In this document: positions 52,345 through 62,711 of the stretch, one piece after another
Layout: each line of letters opens with the position of its first letter
Numbering within the stretch: position 1 is the stretch's first letter
Source: Coprinellus micaceus
Taxonomy: Eukaryota; Basidiomycota; Agaricomycetes; Agaricales; Psathyrellaceae
Length of the DNA: 64,000 nt
Direction of reading: 5' to 3'
Assembly: GCA_951394405.1 (NCBI GenBank)
Contig: OX596344.1
Location: 1,364,001 to 1,428,000 of the forward strand
Notes under the pieces: generated by a model
What the model was told of the DNA's origin: nothing
Seen by the model: the letters and a program-made list of their open reading frames with translations, nothing else
Databases searched by the model: none
Program-made: the position numbers and the translations under genes

Positions 52345-53165
52345 ATGGCCTCTTCCAACTTTACGAATTCAATAGACTATCTACAAGACAACACCTTCGT
52401 CACTGCGACCAATTACATCCACAATGCCTGTTTGTCAAAGAGACCCTTCGACTGTAAGCAGTAGTCCCGAGGTTGACTAACTTGTACTTGACCATCGTGC
52501 GCCAATCTACTCGATAACATATGTGCCGACGCTGTGATGCGCCGAGGTGCCATCCAGAGACCAGGAAGGCCGTTCAGGAGGAGATTGTCGGTTGGATCAG
52601 GGTGGACGACGACGAGGAGCAGGAACAGTAGATCCTCTTCATAACTGGGCCCGCAGGAACCGGCAAGACTGCGATTGCGGGCTCAGTTGCGGAGACCTGC
52701 AACGACGAAGGTCTCCTTGCTGGGAGCTTCTTCTTCTCGTCGTTCGCTGGATCCAAGGAACGGCGCTCAAAACGATCCTTCGTCGCGACGCTGGTATATT
52801 CGTTGCTACAACATCCGGGATTGCAGCCTCTCCGTGGACCCGTCCTATCCGCGATCGAGCGGGAACCTTCCATCTTCCAGAAGCGATTGAGGGACCAGCT
52901 TAAAATCCTCTTGCTTCGACCCTCGCATAGCATTCGGAGTCAACTGGGGTTGGCGTCCACAATCCATTCAGAGACAGTCACCATTGCAATTGGAGGAATA
53001 AGGAGGATTTTGGAGAAACGGGAAAGCAGCCATTCATCTGGGCGCAATGCTTCTGTTCTGTATGTCCACAGGTTTCGTAAGGAAGCCAAGCCTCCTGGGG
53101 TTAGAACGCACTCAGGAGCGCACCACGCACGAACAATTAGCGCCCATATTGGAAAGAATTGGCTC
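52345..53165 (+). pseudogene. NACHT-type NLR gene remnant
   Basis: The sequence has the pattern of mushroom NLR-like immune receptor proteins: DAPRCHPETRKAVQEEIVGWI, then ILFITGPAGTGKTAIAGSVA, the NACHT P-loop, then AGSFFFSSFAGSKERRSKRS and FVATLVYSLLQHPGL up to RLRDQLKILLLRP. It is broken. A frame change separates the N-terminal part (MASSNFTNSIDYLQDN at 52345) from DAPRCHPETR. A TAG stop directly precedes ILFITGP. The gene ends soon after the NACHT start, with no Walker B, C-terminal repeats or effector domain. The Walker A itself (GPAGTGKT) is unchanged. It should be a dead copy of a larger receptor. Confidence 0.75.
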
Positions 53166-53414
53166 ACGAGAGGCTGATGGTATGTCAGCTCGGTGCCCAC
53201 AGAACGGAATTTAGAGGCTCCCCGATCTGGACAAAACTGGGGGACACGAACGAAGAGGAAAGGTCCTTCAGGTTCCTTTCCTTTCCTTTCCCTTCTACCT
53301 CGCCACCCCGAGCTTCAAACCGAAGTCGGACATCATGCAGTTCTTCAGGTCATACCTCGCCCTCCTCTTGCTGTCTGTCTCGGTGCTGGCTAGCAATGTT
53401 GGCCGCGACGCCGC

Positions 53415-53422
53415 GTCAAAAC
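53415..53422. repeat. Left target-site duplication (8 bp)
   Basis: GTCAAAAC at the left edge of the insertion is repeated exactly at 54493-54500 on the right edge. An 8-bp duplication is typical of hAT superfamily insertions and some others. Confidence 0.85.
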
Positions 53423-54492
53423 AAGAAGCCCGATGGTCTTTGTCTAAACATTGGACCATCGGATGCTTCGACCGGTCTAAATACCCTACTGTTTAAACAG
53501 GGCATCCAGTCCCTGTGCGGGTGGGGCATTGGGCTATGCGTGCGATCCGGGAACGGCTCCAGACGCAGGGTAGAGCAGCAAAAAATAGTGTATTACAATG
53601 CTATACAATAAATCTACGGAGTCTAGACAAAATCTGTTTAGACACCAATGTCTAAACCTCCAGGTCCAGACAGCTCGGTCTAAACACCCTCTCGCAGCAA
53701 GAGGTGTTTAGACCGAGCGATGTTTAAACACCCGTGATGGGGTGTTTAAACACCGACTCGGAGCTGATAGACACCTCCTTGACCCCGTCGTCACACCTGG
53801 CAATGTGACGACGGGGTCAAGGAGGTGTCCACAGCACCGAGATGGTGGTGGGGGAGGAAAGAAAAGAGTTGGGGGATTTTTGATGAAGTCCCGGCTTATA
53901 TACGTACGCGCTTGTTTGGCGCAATCAACAAAGCCGAGCACGTGCCGGCGCGAGCCAAGCAGCGCGTAAACATGGCCAAATCTGCCAGCGTATATAAACC
54001 TGGCGACATCAGGAAGGCTGATCGCCATTCTTTCCCCTCTTCCCCTCACTGGCCATGAGGGGAGAGGGGACTTGGAGGTTGCGCCGCCGTTGGAGGCGTC
54101 TCTGGCAGGTGTCAGAGGCTGCCTCCGGCAATCTGGCCATATTTAGACTCCGGTTTAAACACCCCGGCCGGGTGTTTAGACCGGGCTCGTCTTTGTAGAT
54201 GCCGTGCCCTGTACGCGTTTTATACATTTATATCAAGAGTTCAATAAATACGATTCCGGGCAACCTGTTTAAACAACCTGCGGTTTAAACAGGGTGATGT
54301 CTAGACCCATCCCCCCCTGCCCCCTCGTCTAGCACATTCGGCTATTCAATTTAAGTGTAATCAAAGTGTAGTAGCCTAATTTAGTCAATCCAAACCACCA
54401 ATAATGAGCTGGGTTCATGTCTAAACATCGCGCGAATTTGACCTGTCAAAGCATCTGATGAGCCGATGTTTAAAAAAGACCATCTGGTTACA
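53423..54492. mobile_element. 1,070-bp non-autonomous element inside a SnoaL-like gene
   Basis: It lies between two perfect copies of GTCAAAAC (53415-53422, 54493-54500). The two ends are imperfect inverted repeats over ~50 bases: both contain GATGGTCTTT, AAACAT, GATGCTT and GGTC in the same order when read inward. The outermost 8-9 bases differ between the ends. There is no open frame long enough for a transposase, so it must be moved in trans. About 13 copies of the motif GTYTARAC (as GTTTAAAC, GTTTAGAC or GTCTAAAC) are scattered in it, several in inverted pairs. Its centre has a perfect 26-bp hairpin. The 8-bp duplication suggests hAT, but the class remains open. Confidence 0.85.
53770..53829. 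repeat. Perfect 26-bp hairpin within the element
   Basis: The arms at 53770-53795 and 53804-53829 are exact reverse complements, each beginning or ending with the GACACCTCC/GGAGGTGTC sequence, and they enclose an 8-base loop (CCTGGCAA). It sits in the left half of the mobile element. No coding frame uses it. Confidence 0.9.
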
Positions 54493-54500
54493 GTCAAAAC
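54493..54500. repeat. Right target-site duplication (8 bp)
   Basis: GTCAAAAC, identical to 53415-53422. The base before it is A, so the boundary reads TTACA|GTCAAAAC, which also resembles a 3' splice site. Confidence 0.85.
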
Positions 54501-54970
54501 CCAAGCCTCCCAAGATTTGCAACTATAAGGCCAAAGGCGATCTCGGAAAACTGCAGTACGAGGCTCTCGTGGGCTTCGCGGACCTCCTTATCGTCAAGCG
54601 GGACGCCTTAGCTGCGTTCAACCGATACATCCCTGGGTACGTGAACAGCAATTTATACTTCGGAAGACCAACTCACCGATAGCATTGTCATAGCGAATAC
54701 AAGCAACACAACCCGTTCGCCCAACAAGGCCGTGAATTCGCCATTGAAGTCCTTTCGAAAGGCTTCGCAGAGGGAAACATGCCCGGGAACCTCACAATCT
54801 TCGGCGGGCAGGGATATGGAATGATGCACTACAAGGTGCAGGTCCCATTGACAAACAAGGATTTCGCCATAGCCGATTACTTCAAATTCAGAGGGGATTG
54901 CATCGTCGAACATTGGGATGTCCTGCAGGAAATGACCGGGGATGAGCCCAACTCCATCGCCTATTTCTAG

Positions 54971-56193
54971 TTGTCTTGACGGTGTAGTAGCGTTACGAAG
55001 GCCGGTCGAGAGCCTATGATTCCACCAGAGACGGACGGTCAACCAGAGAGGAGTTATTCGTGCCGAGTATGAGATCTAGCTAAGGAGGGGCAGTGAGGTC
55101 AACTAGGTTCGGAATTTCGAGCCGCGAGTGTACGTCCGTCGGGTTTGTGGAGCTGTTCAGGGCGATGGTCCCGAGCCTGACCCGAGGCCAGAATCCCGCC
55201 AGGCCCTAGAATTTGTAATCTATCTTCCTCTTTTCACAGTGCCTCAAGGCCCCTGACGAGATGATAGTGAATAAATATATATTCGCCTCGAAGCAATCAC
55301 ATACCTCGTGGACGAGCGAACGCGTCGCTGGGCGACGGCGCCGACGGGTCGCTCCGATTCGCTCCGGTTGCGACACAACACAGGTGCCCACACTTCATGG
55401 CGCTCATGGTTCTTTGAACCACATTGTTACACTACCTAGTCCAATCACGCACACAAACGTTCCCTCCTGTGGTTGGGCTTGGATGTCTTGTTGGGGGGCC
55501 TGAGGGGGCCTTGCACAAATGGCGTCCCTCATGTTCCTGAATCCCTTCATCGTCCCTTTGTCCTCGGTCAGCCGGCAGATGCTCGACGCGTGCCTGAGTT
55601 GGTGATATGATTTTCTGTCGTGTTGTGTGGGCAGCGTGTGGGAGTTCTTACGGCTGTGTGGACCTCAGGGTCCTCTCCCCGTGGGGCGGGGAAACCCATA
55701 CGGGCGTAAAGTTCCGGTTCGCAGAATTAGCGCCCATATGGCCTCATTAGAAACGCATTTGGATGAGAGTGGGGGAAGGGCGGCTGGAGGACTCCGGAGG
55801 AAGCCTTCAGTGTGCAAGGACTTAACGTACGTCCGATTCCTCCGCTGCGAAGCCCTTCTGCAGTGGGCTCCCCAATTCCGAAGGCATTTGCGACCTATGA
55901 ACGGTCAAAAGCTCACGTTAGGAAGCTGACAGGAACCACGTTTTGCATACAAACACCCACCGGATTTGAAAGGATCAGCCCACGGCACCATCAGCAATGA
56001 CAGGACAACGACATCTGGTAGCATCTCTGCCGTAAGATGCTGATCTGTCGGAAGGGTATCGAGTGGTTGTGCGCGATATAAAAGAATGGTTCGCCGGGGG
56101 TTGGGTCTTCAGGTTGCTTTCCAACTTCCAAAGCCCTCCCAGGAGCCAACAGACCCACAGTCCGATTCCGAGTCTCAGCCATCGACAGACATC
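54971..56193. other. Region between the two SnoaL-like genes
   Basis: About 1.2 kb that includes the promoter of the intact SnoaL-like gene. The short sequence AATTAGCGCCCATAT at about 55721 is also present at about 53135, upstream of the other copy, consistent with duplication of the flank. No gene is supported. Confidence 0.45.
56077..56083 (+). promoter_or_regulatory. TATA box of the intact SnoaL-like gene
   Basis: TATAAAA, 111 bases before the start codon at 56194. The role is inferred from sequence and position. Confidence 0.55.
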
Positions 56194-56765
56194 ATGCGTT
56201 TTTTCGCGTCGTACCTCGCTCTCCTCTTGCTGTCTGTCTCAACCGCACTGGCTGCCAACCTCGGCCGCGACAATGTGGCTTCGAAGCCCAAGCCCCCCAA
56301 GGTCTGCGACTACAAGGCCAAGGGTGATCTTGCCAAGCTGCAGTACGAGGCCCTCGCGGACTTTGCAAACCTCTTCGTCGTCAAGCAGGACGTCCTGACC
56401 GCGTTCAACCGTTATGTCCCTGGGTATGTGACCAACCAAAACACCATCCTCCGAAGACGGCGAGAACTCACCATGCCCTTTCTTCCAGCGAATACAAGCA
56501 ACACAATCCCTTCGCCGAGCAGGGACGGGAGTTCGCCATCAAGTTCCTTGCGGACAGCTTTGCCCGGCCTGGGGGAGTCAAGACGGGCAACCTCACCATT
56601 TTCGGTGGCCAAGGATACGGAATCATGCACTACAGGATGCAGAACCCTGATATCACTTTCGCCGTCGCCGATTACTTCAAGTTCAGGGGGAACTGCATCG
56701 TCGAGCATTGGGATGTTCTGCAGCAGATCACTGGCAGTGAAGTCAACCCCATCGCATTCTTCTAA
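56194..56765 (+). CDS. Secreted SnoaL-like (NTF2-like) protein, intact copy
   Basis: A 169-residue protein with signal peptide MRFFASYLALLLLSVSTALA. The single intron follows the codons for NRYVPG (donor GTATGT); the second exon starts EYKQHNPFAEQGREFAIK. The SnoaL-like fold (alpha+beta barrel of NTF2 type, found in polyketide cyclases and related small proteins) is suggested by YKQHNP near the first third and FRGNCIVEHWDVLQQI near the end, where IVEHWDV is the usual signature. Secreted SnoaL-like proteins are common in fungi and their substrates are mostly unknown. It is about 78 percent identical by eye to the disrupted copy 53335-54970, so these are tandem duplicates about 1.2 kb apart. 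No synthase gene is near. Confidence 0.85.
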
Positions 56766-56950
56766 AGCCCGAGTAATAGTCTGAACGTTATTAGTATCGA
56801 TACAATACAGCACATTTAATCCTTGATAACCTGACGCCAGCACGGTGAATTGATTTGAGGGATCGATGTCGTGGTTCGTGGCTAAGTCGCGTTTGATGCC
56901 AAACGTTTGAAACCGTTTCCTGAACCGCAACCACAACCATCACCCCCACC

Positions 56951-58252
56951 ATGCACCGTTCAACAGGCGGCGCTGCGCATTGGAAACGAAAGCGACACCA
57001 GTACGATGGTGGGACGTATAGGGGATATGAAAACCAGTTTGAAGAGCGCCAGAAGGCTTTAGCCGTGCTGCACATCCAGGCTCACGAGGCCGATATCGTT
57101 CACGGCGCTGAGGGGAAGAATAGGGCGCAATCTCTTGAGGTTGATGCCTTTGGAAGGCCTGGGCTGAGATCTGCCCTGATAGAGCTCGGAAATGGCGTTG
57201 GCACCAGTACTGGATGGAACACCGAGGAGGACAACTTCTTCACCTTGAGTGGAGGGAGCTCGGATTCCGGGACGGCGGCGGGTAGCGACGAGCGTGTGCA
57301 ATCATGGGTAGATCGGTACGTCGACTCTCAAAGCTATGCCTTCCTTGTGGTAATATCCAATGTGAATGAACTTCTTGGTACTATGGACTGAATGCGTGTG
57401 TGCGGGAAAGATAGCTTATTGAAGCCCATTTCCTCCTTTTCCTTCGCTCAGCCGCTGATATGAGGAACGCACAGATACGACGCACGACTGTTACTCGACT
57501 CATTCGCGCTTCTATCCCTGGACGAGTCTACAGGCTTCCAACCCCCTTCTCCAACACTCTCCACCTGGTCCGATTTCCCAGAAGATAGTCAAGAGACCTT
57601 CTTCCTCAATCAGGAAGAAGTTGAGGAGTACGACCGAAGGAAGCGGCGCCGATTGCTGGACGAAGCTTATGAGAGGCGCCGCAAGGAACGAGAGGATGAG
57701 GACGAGGAAGAACGGATGGGCAAACAGGATCAAGGCCAGGTCCGCAGCATCAGTTTCTCCGTCTTTAATTTCCACTAAGCGTCTATGCAGCCCACCGAAG
57801 AAGGGTTGGTGCTGATGCAACGAACAGCTACCCACCTGCTATCAGCATCCAACCCTGCACAACTCGAAATTCGCATTCTCGCCAACCACGGGGCGGACGA
57901 ACGGTTCTCGTTTCTCCGAGATGGAGGACGCTGGCACGATACTTGGCTTGAGATCAAGATGAAAGCCACAGATGGCAAGGAGAAAGAAAAGGAAAGTTCA
58001 GCCACTGGTCTTGGTGGGATTGCCGGTTATGGCAGCGACAGCGAGAGTGACGACGATTCCGAGAACTCTCCCCCACCGGAGCCCCCGGCACCCTCGGATC
58101 CCCCTCCACCACCGCCACCTCTGCCTGCAGTAGATCCGCCTGTGCCATTTGCACCCGCGCAAGGCTCCACGGAAGCGGCAAAGGAGGAGAGGAGAGCGCG
58201 TGCAAGGGAATGGATGCTTAATCGACGCAAGGAGAAAGAGAATGGAGTTTGA
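56951..58252 (+). CDS. Protein with a C-terminal SURP-like motif
   Basis: Three exons join in frame: MHRSTGGAAHWKRKRHQYDG... to SWVDR, then YDARLLLDSFASLSLDEST... to KQDQGQ, then PTEEGLVLMQRTATHLL to the stop. The protein has about 370 residues. The last third has MQRTATHLL...PAQLEIRILANHGADERFSFL, which resembles a SURP (SWAP) module, found in splicing factors such as SF3A1. I am not certain because only the central part fits. The rest is low complexity: a KERE-rich coiled segment (EEYDRRKRRRLLDEAYERRR), acidic Ser/Asp repeats (SDSESDDDSENS), then polyproline and a basic end (RRARAREWMLNRRKEKE). Together this looks like a nuclear RNA-related protein, but I do not claim a specific one. Confidence 0.7.
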
Positions 58253-59470
58253 CGCTGTGAGTGGATGTCCGTCATCTTGGATTTTTGGTTAACATCGAGC
58301 CCAGGCCCAGTGGCTCAGGAACAGCAGAGATAATCGCCGCTCCGTGTTAAGCGCTCATGATGTCATGAATCCAGACCGGCGCCAATGCCGCACTCTCCCC
58401 TTGTCATGACGTCCTGTCTGCCGAAATGCGGGCTGCAGCTTTCAAGCCTTTACACACCTCAGACTACAGAGGACTGTGGAACGAACTTTGAGCCGCGGCC
58501 AGCGCAGTAGGGACCCCACGTATGTGGAGGTACGCCATGCTAAGAAAGTCGCCGCTTGGGAGCTTCCTAGTAGTAGTCTATCTGCCCGTTCTGCTGTTCG
58601 TATCCCTCCAGGCCTAGGCAGTACAGAACCTAGACTTTTGTATGTTGTGTTCTTCCGACTCCACCTCGATACTTGGATTCCGCGATGACGACGCATTCTC
58701 AGATACAGGTTCTCTTCACATTGCGCCCTGCGGTGTAGAATCGCCGATTTCAGCGAAAACGTGTAATGATGCCCCCTGCAATCACTTCCACCTATTCAAA
58801 TTCCTTGCAGATGGTGTGGTCTGGTAAGGGACGGTGACGAAAACAGAAGGTGAGTCCCAATCACGAATCACGAACAGAGGAAGAGGACGACAACAGCAAA
58901 GGCTATGATGCCGAGGTCGCATGACGTACCGCCGTTTCCCGCAATGCCTGTCAAGCTACCCCATCTCAATGGTTCCCCTTTAAAGTGATGTGCACTGCAA
59001 TATGGCCACGCTTCGTTTTCCATTTCCCTCGTTGCCGTCCACCTGGTTTTGCGCTTCGAGAGAGTTGTGGCCCACGTTAACACGGCCCTGGGGACAATTC
59101 AAGCGCTGGGCAACCGCAGGACAGTCGCAAGGCAGCCGCTGGAGACCTTTCGTCGCCGTCACCGTCAGCAGAGGGCGCCTACTTCAGAGAGGGGCAGTCC
59201 CATGGCTGTTGAGCTGTTGAGTACCCGCATTCCTCGTCAAATCTGTAGGCCCATCCATCCTTCCAACGCCTTGCATTCTCTCATGCGCGCGCCTATCACT
59301 ACCAGGGACCCTTGCAGCCTCGTCATGGTCTCACATGGGCATATCAACGCACACTTCTCTCGCGTATTTGGGGAGCTCTGGCTAGATGGAGGGTATGTGC
59401 AGTGCAGTGCACTGTCAATGGCGCCCGTCGGGCATATATTATAGCGGAAAGCTGACTCGAGATCATTACC
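58253..59470. other. Region between SURP-like and kinase genes
   Basis: About 1.2 kb without a supportable gene. A TATA-like CATATATTATAG is near 59432, about 40 bases before the kinase start. The open frames in between have no motif. Confidence 0.45.
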
Positions 59471-61976
59471 ATGTCTCCTAGTTCACCGAGCGGTCGTGGT
59501 CAGGGCAAGCGACTACACGTGTACAACGTATACGAGAACCAGCTTGACGAGATCCACCAACTACCAGACAGCAACACCCCCCTTTTTGAAGGATTCTACC
59601 TCGACGGACAGTACAAGGACCCGTTGAGCGTGAAGATTGATGTGGAAACATCTCGCGTTCTTGCCGACGCGGAGCAGTTGTTCTCCTCTCTTGAAGACGA
59701 CGTGACGACGCACTTGCGGACTATCCTCCAACAGCTCTCCGTACACGAATCTCCATCACCCTCTACGTCGACTGCAGAGTCAACCCCTGTTCCATACGCC
59801 CCCGATCCCAAAATTACCTCCGTCACCTTATCGCTAGCAAGCTGGGCCAAAGTTCGGCGGTTCCTCGTTTTCATCCGATTCCGCAACAGCGCGGGTTACG
59901 CCAGCATCGTACACAAACTCGCCTCCGGACTCGAGCATCGAGAAGAGGATGGAAACATCTACCCCGCCTATAAGACGTTCGTCGTACAAATGCAACGTCG
60001 ATACGTCCTGCGCGCTTTTATCGACTTTTTGCATGGGAACGACAGGCGGGAAAGTCAGAGGAAGTACGACCATGTCCCGAGTACAGGTGCGCCCGGCACG
60101 GAGGATAAGTTCGTGGACTTTTTCCATGAGGTGATGGATACTTATTGTTGGAGGATGTTGGAGGCGGAGATGTGCCTCGGTATTGTGAAAGAGGAGAGGG
60201 AAACGGGGAGGGAGGAATATATTATCTCTGAGACCTGTTACGGGTCGTTGGATGAGGGCTTTGAGGAAGATCCGTGAGTTCCTTGAATCTTTTTCTTCGC
60301 CTGAGGTGTTTACTAATCGTCCTCAAGTGATTCGTGCGACTTCTTCTTCCCAATCAACCCCTCCGTGTCGTTATATCTCCTCGGCACCTCCCCCGCCGAT
60401 CCACTCTCCCCCCTGCTCAATGCCACGCACACCATGTTCTCCGTCCCCGTGGGCCTCGAGGGCATGATCGACGTCCACATGCGAAACAGCATGATCCTCC
60501 AGACCTACCCCAACCACCTCGTTTTCTCCTCCCTCAAATGCATTGTGTGCTCGCTCAAGAGCTACGACGAGTTCCGTTGGATCAATGAGCACCAAGACTA
60601 CTCGCGTCTGCGAATGCGATGTAGGCAGAAGTACTCTAAGGAGCAGCTGGTGAAGACCCTGGTCTTGAGAGATCGGGGTGATGGAAGTGGGAATGGGCTG
60701 ACCTCTGATGAGTCTGACCCTGAGTCGGAGGATGAGTTGGGGAGTGGGTGGGAGGCAGAGAGGAAGAGGCGCGAGAGATCTGACAGTGGCACGCGGAAGA
60801 AGGGCGTGAGGGTCTTCGACTTGACAGATCAAGTAAGGCTTGAAGGGACCTGGGCTGTGGGATTTGGAACGTTCTCCGACGTATGGAAGGGGAGATGGCA
60901 GGATCCTATGGAACGGAGGGAAAGGGCGGTCGCTATCAAGTTCCTCAGGTCCGTCATGGTTCAAAACGTCAAAGAGCGTCTTATCCGGGTAAGTAATATG
61001 TAGGGTCTCCCTGGGCGTTGGCACTTCAACTAAACGATTACGCCCAGAGGATTCAAGGCGAAGTATCTACGTGGCACAAGCTCTGTCATCGTAACGTCAG
61101 TCAGTTCTTTGGAATTGTACAGAGCGCAAGCAGCTTCGGAATGGTTTCTCCCTGGTACATAAATGGGACCATCTGCGACTACCTCAAGGTTATGCCAGAC
61201 GCAGACCGGCTGAAACTGGTACGTACATATACTGCTCCCTCTCCTTGTTGCGGACGTACTCAGATCATGTTCTGTAGCTCACCCAAATAGCGTCTGGCGT
61301 TCATCACTTGCACACACACACCCCGCCCATCGTGCATGGGGATCTCAAGGGTGGAAACATCCTCATCGACGTCCACGGACACGCCATCATCACAGACTTT
61401 GGATTGTCGAAAGTGATGGAGGAGGTTTCTCAAGCTTGCTCAGACGAAACGAACAGTCCACCCGGAACTGCCTGCGGTGGGAGAGGCACCTCCGTATTCG
61501 CAGGTTCAACCAGATGGATGGCGCCGGAGCTTATTATGGCCCTGGTGAGCGACGACGAACTCACAGACGAGGATGAGGTCGACGACGGAGGTGCCCACGA
61601 GGGTCCCACGAGGCGGAAGCGTGGACCTACCATTACGACGATGAGCGACGTCTATGCGTTCGCTGCTGTTTGCCTGGAAGTTGCGACTGACGAGCTCCCT
61701 TACTGCCATCGAAGCAACGACCACGCCGTCATCCTAGATATTCTTCGTTCTATTTCCCCGCGACCTCGCAGGGGCCAGTCGAAGTGCAAGGTTACGGTCA
61801 ACAACGTTGCAGACTTCTGGGGTTTGCTTGATAGATGCTGGGCTATGCCAGCAGAGAGGCGGCCGGTGATGCTGGAGTGTTTAAAGGAGCTGGAGGGGAT
61901 GGCCCCTGGCTCTGATACAAGCATGGCAGCCTTGACTAGTCCATACGCAAGCCAATACCGGAAGAGGTCCAATTAG
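59471..61976 (+). CDS. DUF4238-like domain fused to a TKL-type protein kinase
   Basis: A protein of about 800 residues from four exons. Residues ~15-350 have the pattern of fungal DUF4238: [15 protein letters not shown], then [15 protein letters not shown], then [29 protein letters not shown] and [16 protein letters not shown]. The usual HHYVPRFLL opening of DUF4238 is not seen, so the domain appears N-terminally short. A charged linker follows. The kinase domain then has [16 protein letters not shown] (Gly loop), VAIKFL (Lys), [10 protein letters not shown] (catalytic loop, HGD in place of HRD), TDFGLSK and RWMAPEL. An activation-segment insertion rich in acidic residues lies between [11 protein letters not shown] and TMSDVYAFA. 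All key catalytic residues are present. The poly(A) signal AATAAA is at 62211. DUF4238 function is unknown. Confidence 0.8.
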
Positions 61977-62711
61977 CCTTGCCTATAGTTATATATTTCC
62001 CTCCTTCTATTTTCACGACCGTTATACCCACTGCTTTCTTGTATTCGCTTTCCGTTACGCACACACTTCATTCATCTCTCTATCCATTTCACGATACCCT
62101 CATGATTCATATTGTATTTGTATCGCTTCTCATGAACCAACACAGCTTCTACACCTTGTCTACAGCACGATCATGTACTTTTCGATTGCTTTCACTGCCA
62201 GTGGCTATTCAATAAACCCACCGATACTATTATTCTCACTCTCTCGTACGGTTCCTAGTCACCTCTCGTCCAATCTGAATCCAAGGAGTCCCCAGAACTG
62301 ACATGTCAGCTGACAAGATGGTGACCTGTCCGGGTTGCTTTGATTTTGCACGTGAGGTTGAGTTGTCCAAATCGGTCAAGGTCGTGACATCCGGCAACTT
62401 ACGCCGACCGGCAACTCAGTCCAAATGAATGAATGAAGCACCTGGAAGCACCCTCATTGCAGAGGTTCCTTCCGTTTTGGAGGAAGACAAAGTTACAGCC
62501 CTGGAGGAGCCAAACAGGGCCAACTTTTATATCTGGCTCGGGTGGACTGTTCTCCTTCCTTGCCACTCACCCACTTCCGCCCAACTTCCACCTCCCTCCC
62601 CACTCGCGAACAACTGGTACGTTCCATTGTTCATGCGTTCAATGGGATAGTGTATTCAACTGATTCATAACAGCACCCTTCCCCATCCCATACTACGACC
62701 CCATATTCAAC
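61977..62711. other. Region between kinase gene and last gene
   Basis: About 735 bases holding the 3' end of the kinase gene and the promoter of the next. No gene is supported in it. Confidence 0.5.
62211..62216 (+). terminator. Putative poly(A) signal of the kinase gene
   Basis: AATAAA about 235 bases after the stop codon, in a T-rich stretch. It is the usual hexamer, but its use is inferred only from position. Confidence 0.45.

Larger units (their letters stand above)
53335..54970 (+). pseudogene. Secreted SnoaL-like gene, disrupted by an insertion
   Basis: Paralogue of the gene at 56194. The first part (53335-53422) codes for a signal peptide (MQFFRSYLALLLLSVSVLA) and NVGRDAASK. A 1,070-bp insertion follows. 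The second part (54501-54970) continues with PKPPKICNYKAKGDLGKLQ, GFADLLIVKRDALAAF, an intron at the same place as in the paralogue, EYKQHNPFAQQGREFAIE, LTIFGGQGYGMMHYK and FRGDCIVEHWDVLQ, and ends NSIAYF. Apart from the insertion there is no stop or frameshift. The frame resumes exactly when the element plus one 8-bp duplication copy is removed. The protein family is SnoaL-like/NTF2-like; the reaction is unknown. As it stands, translation runs into the insertion and stops. Confidence 0.88.
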
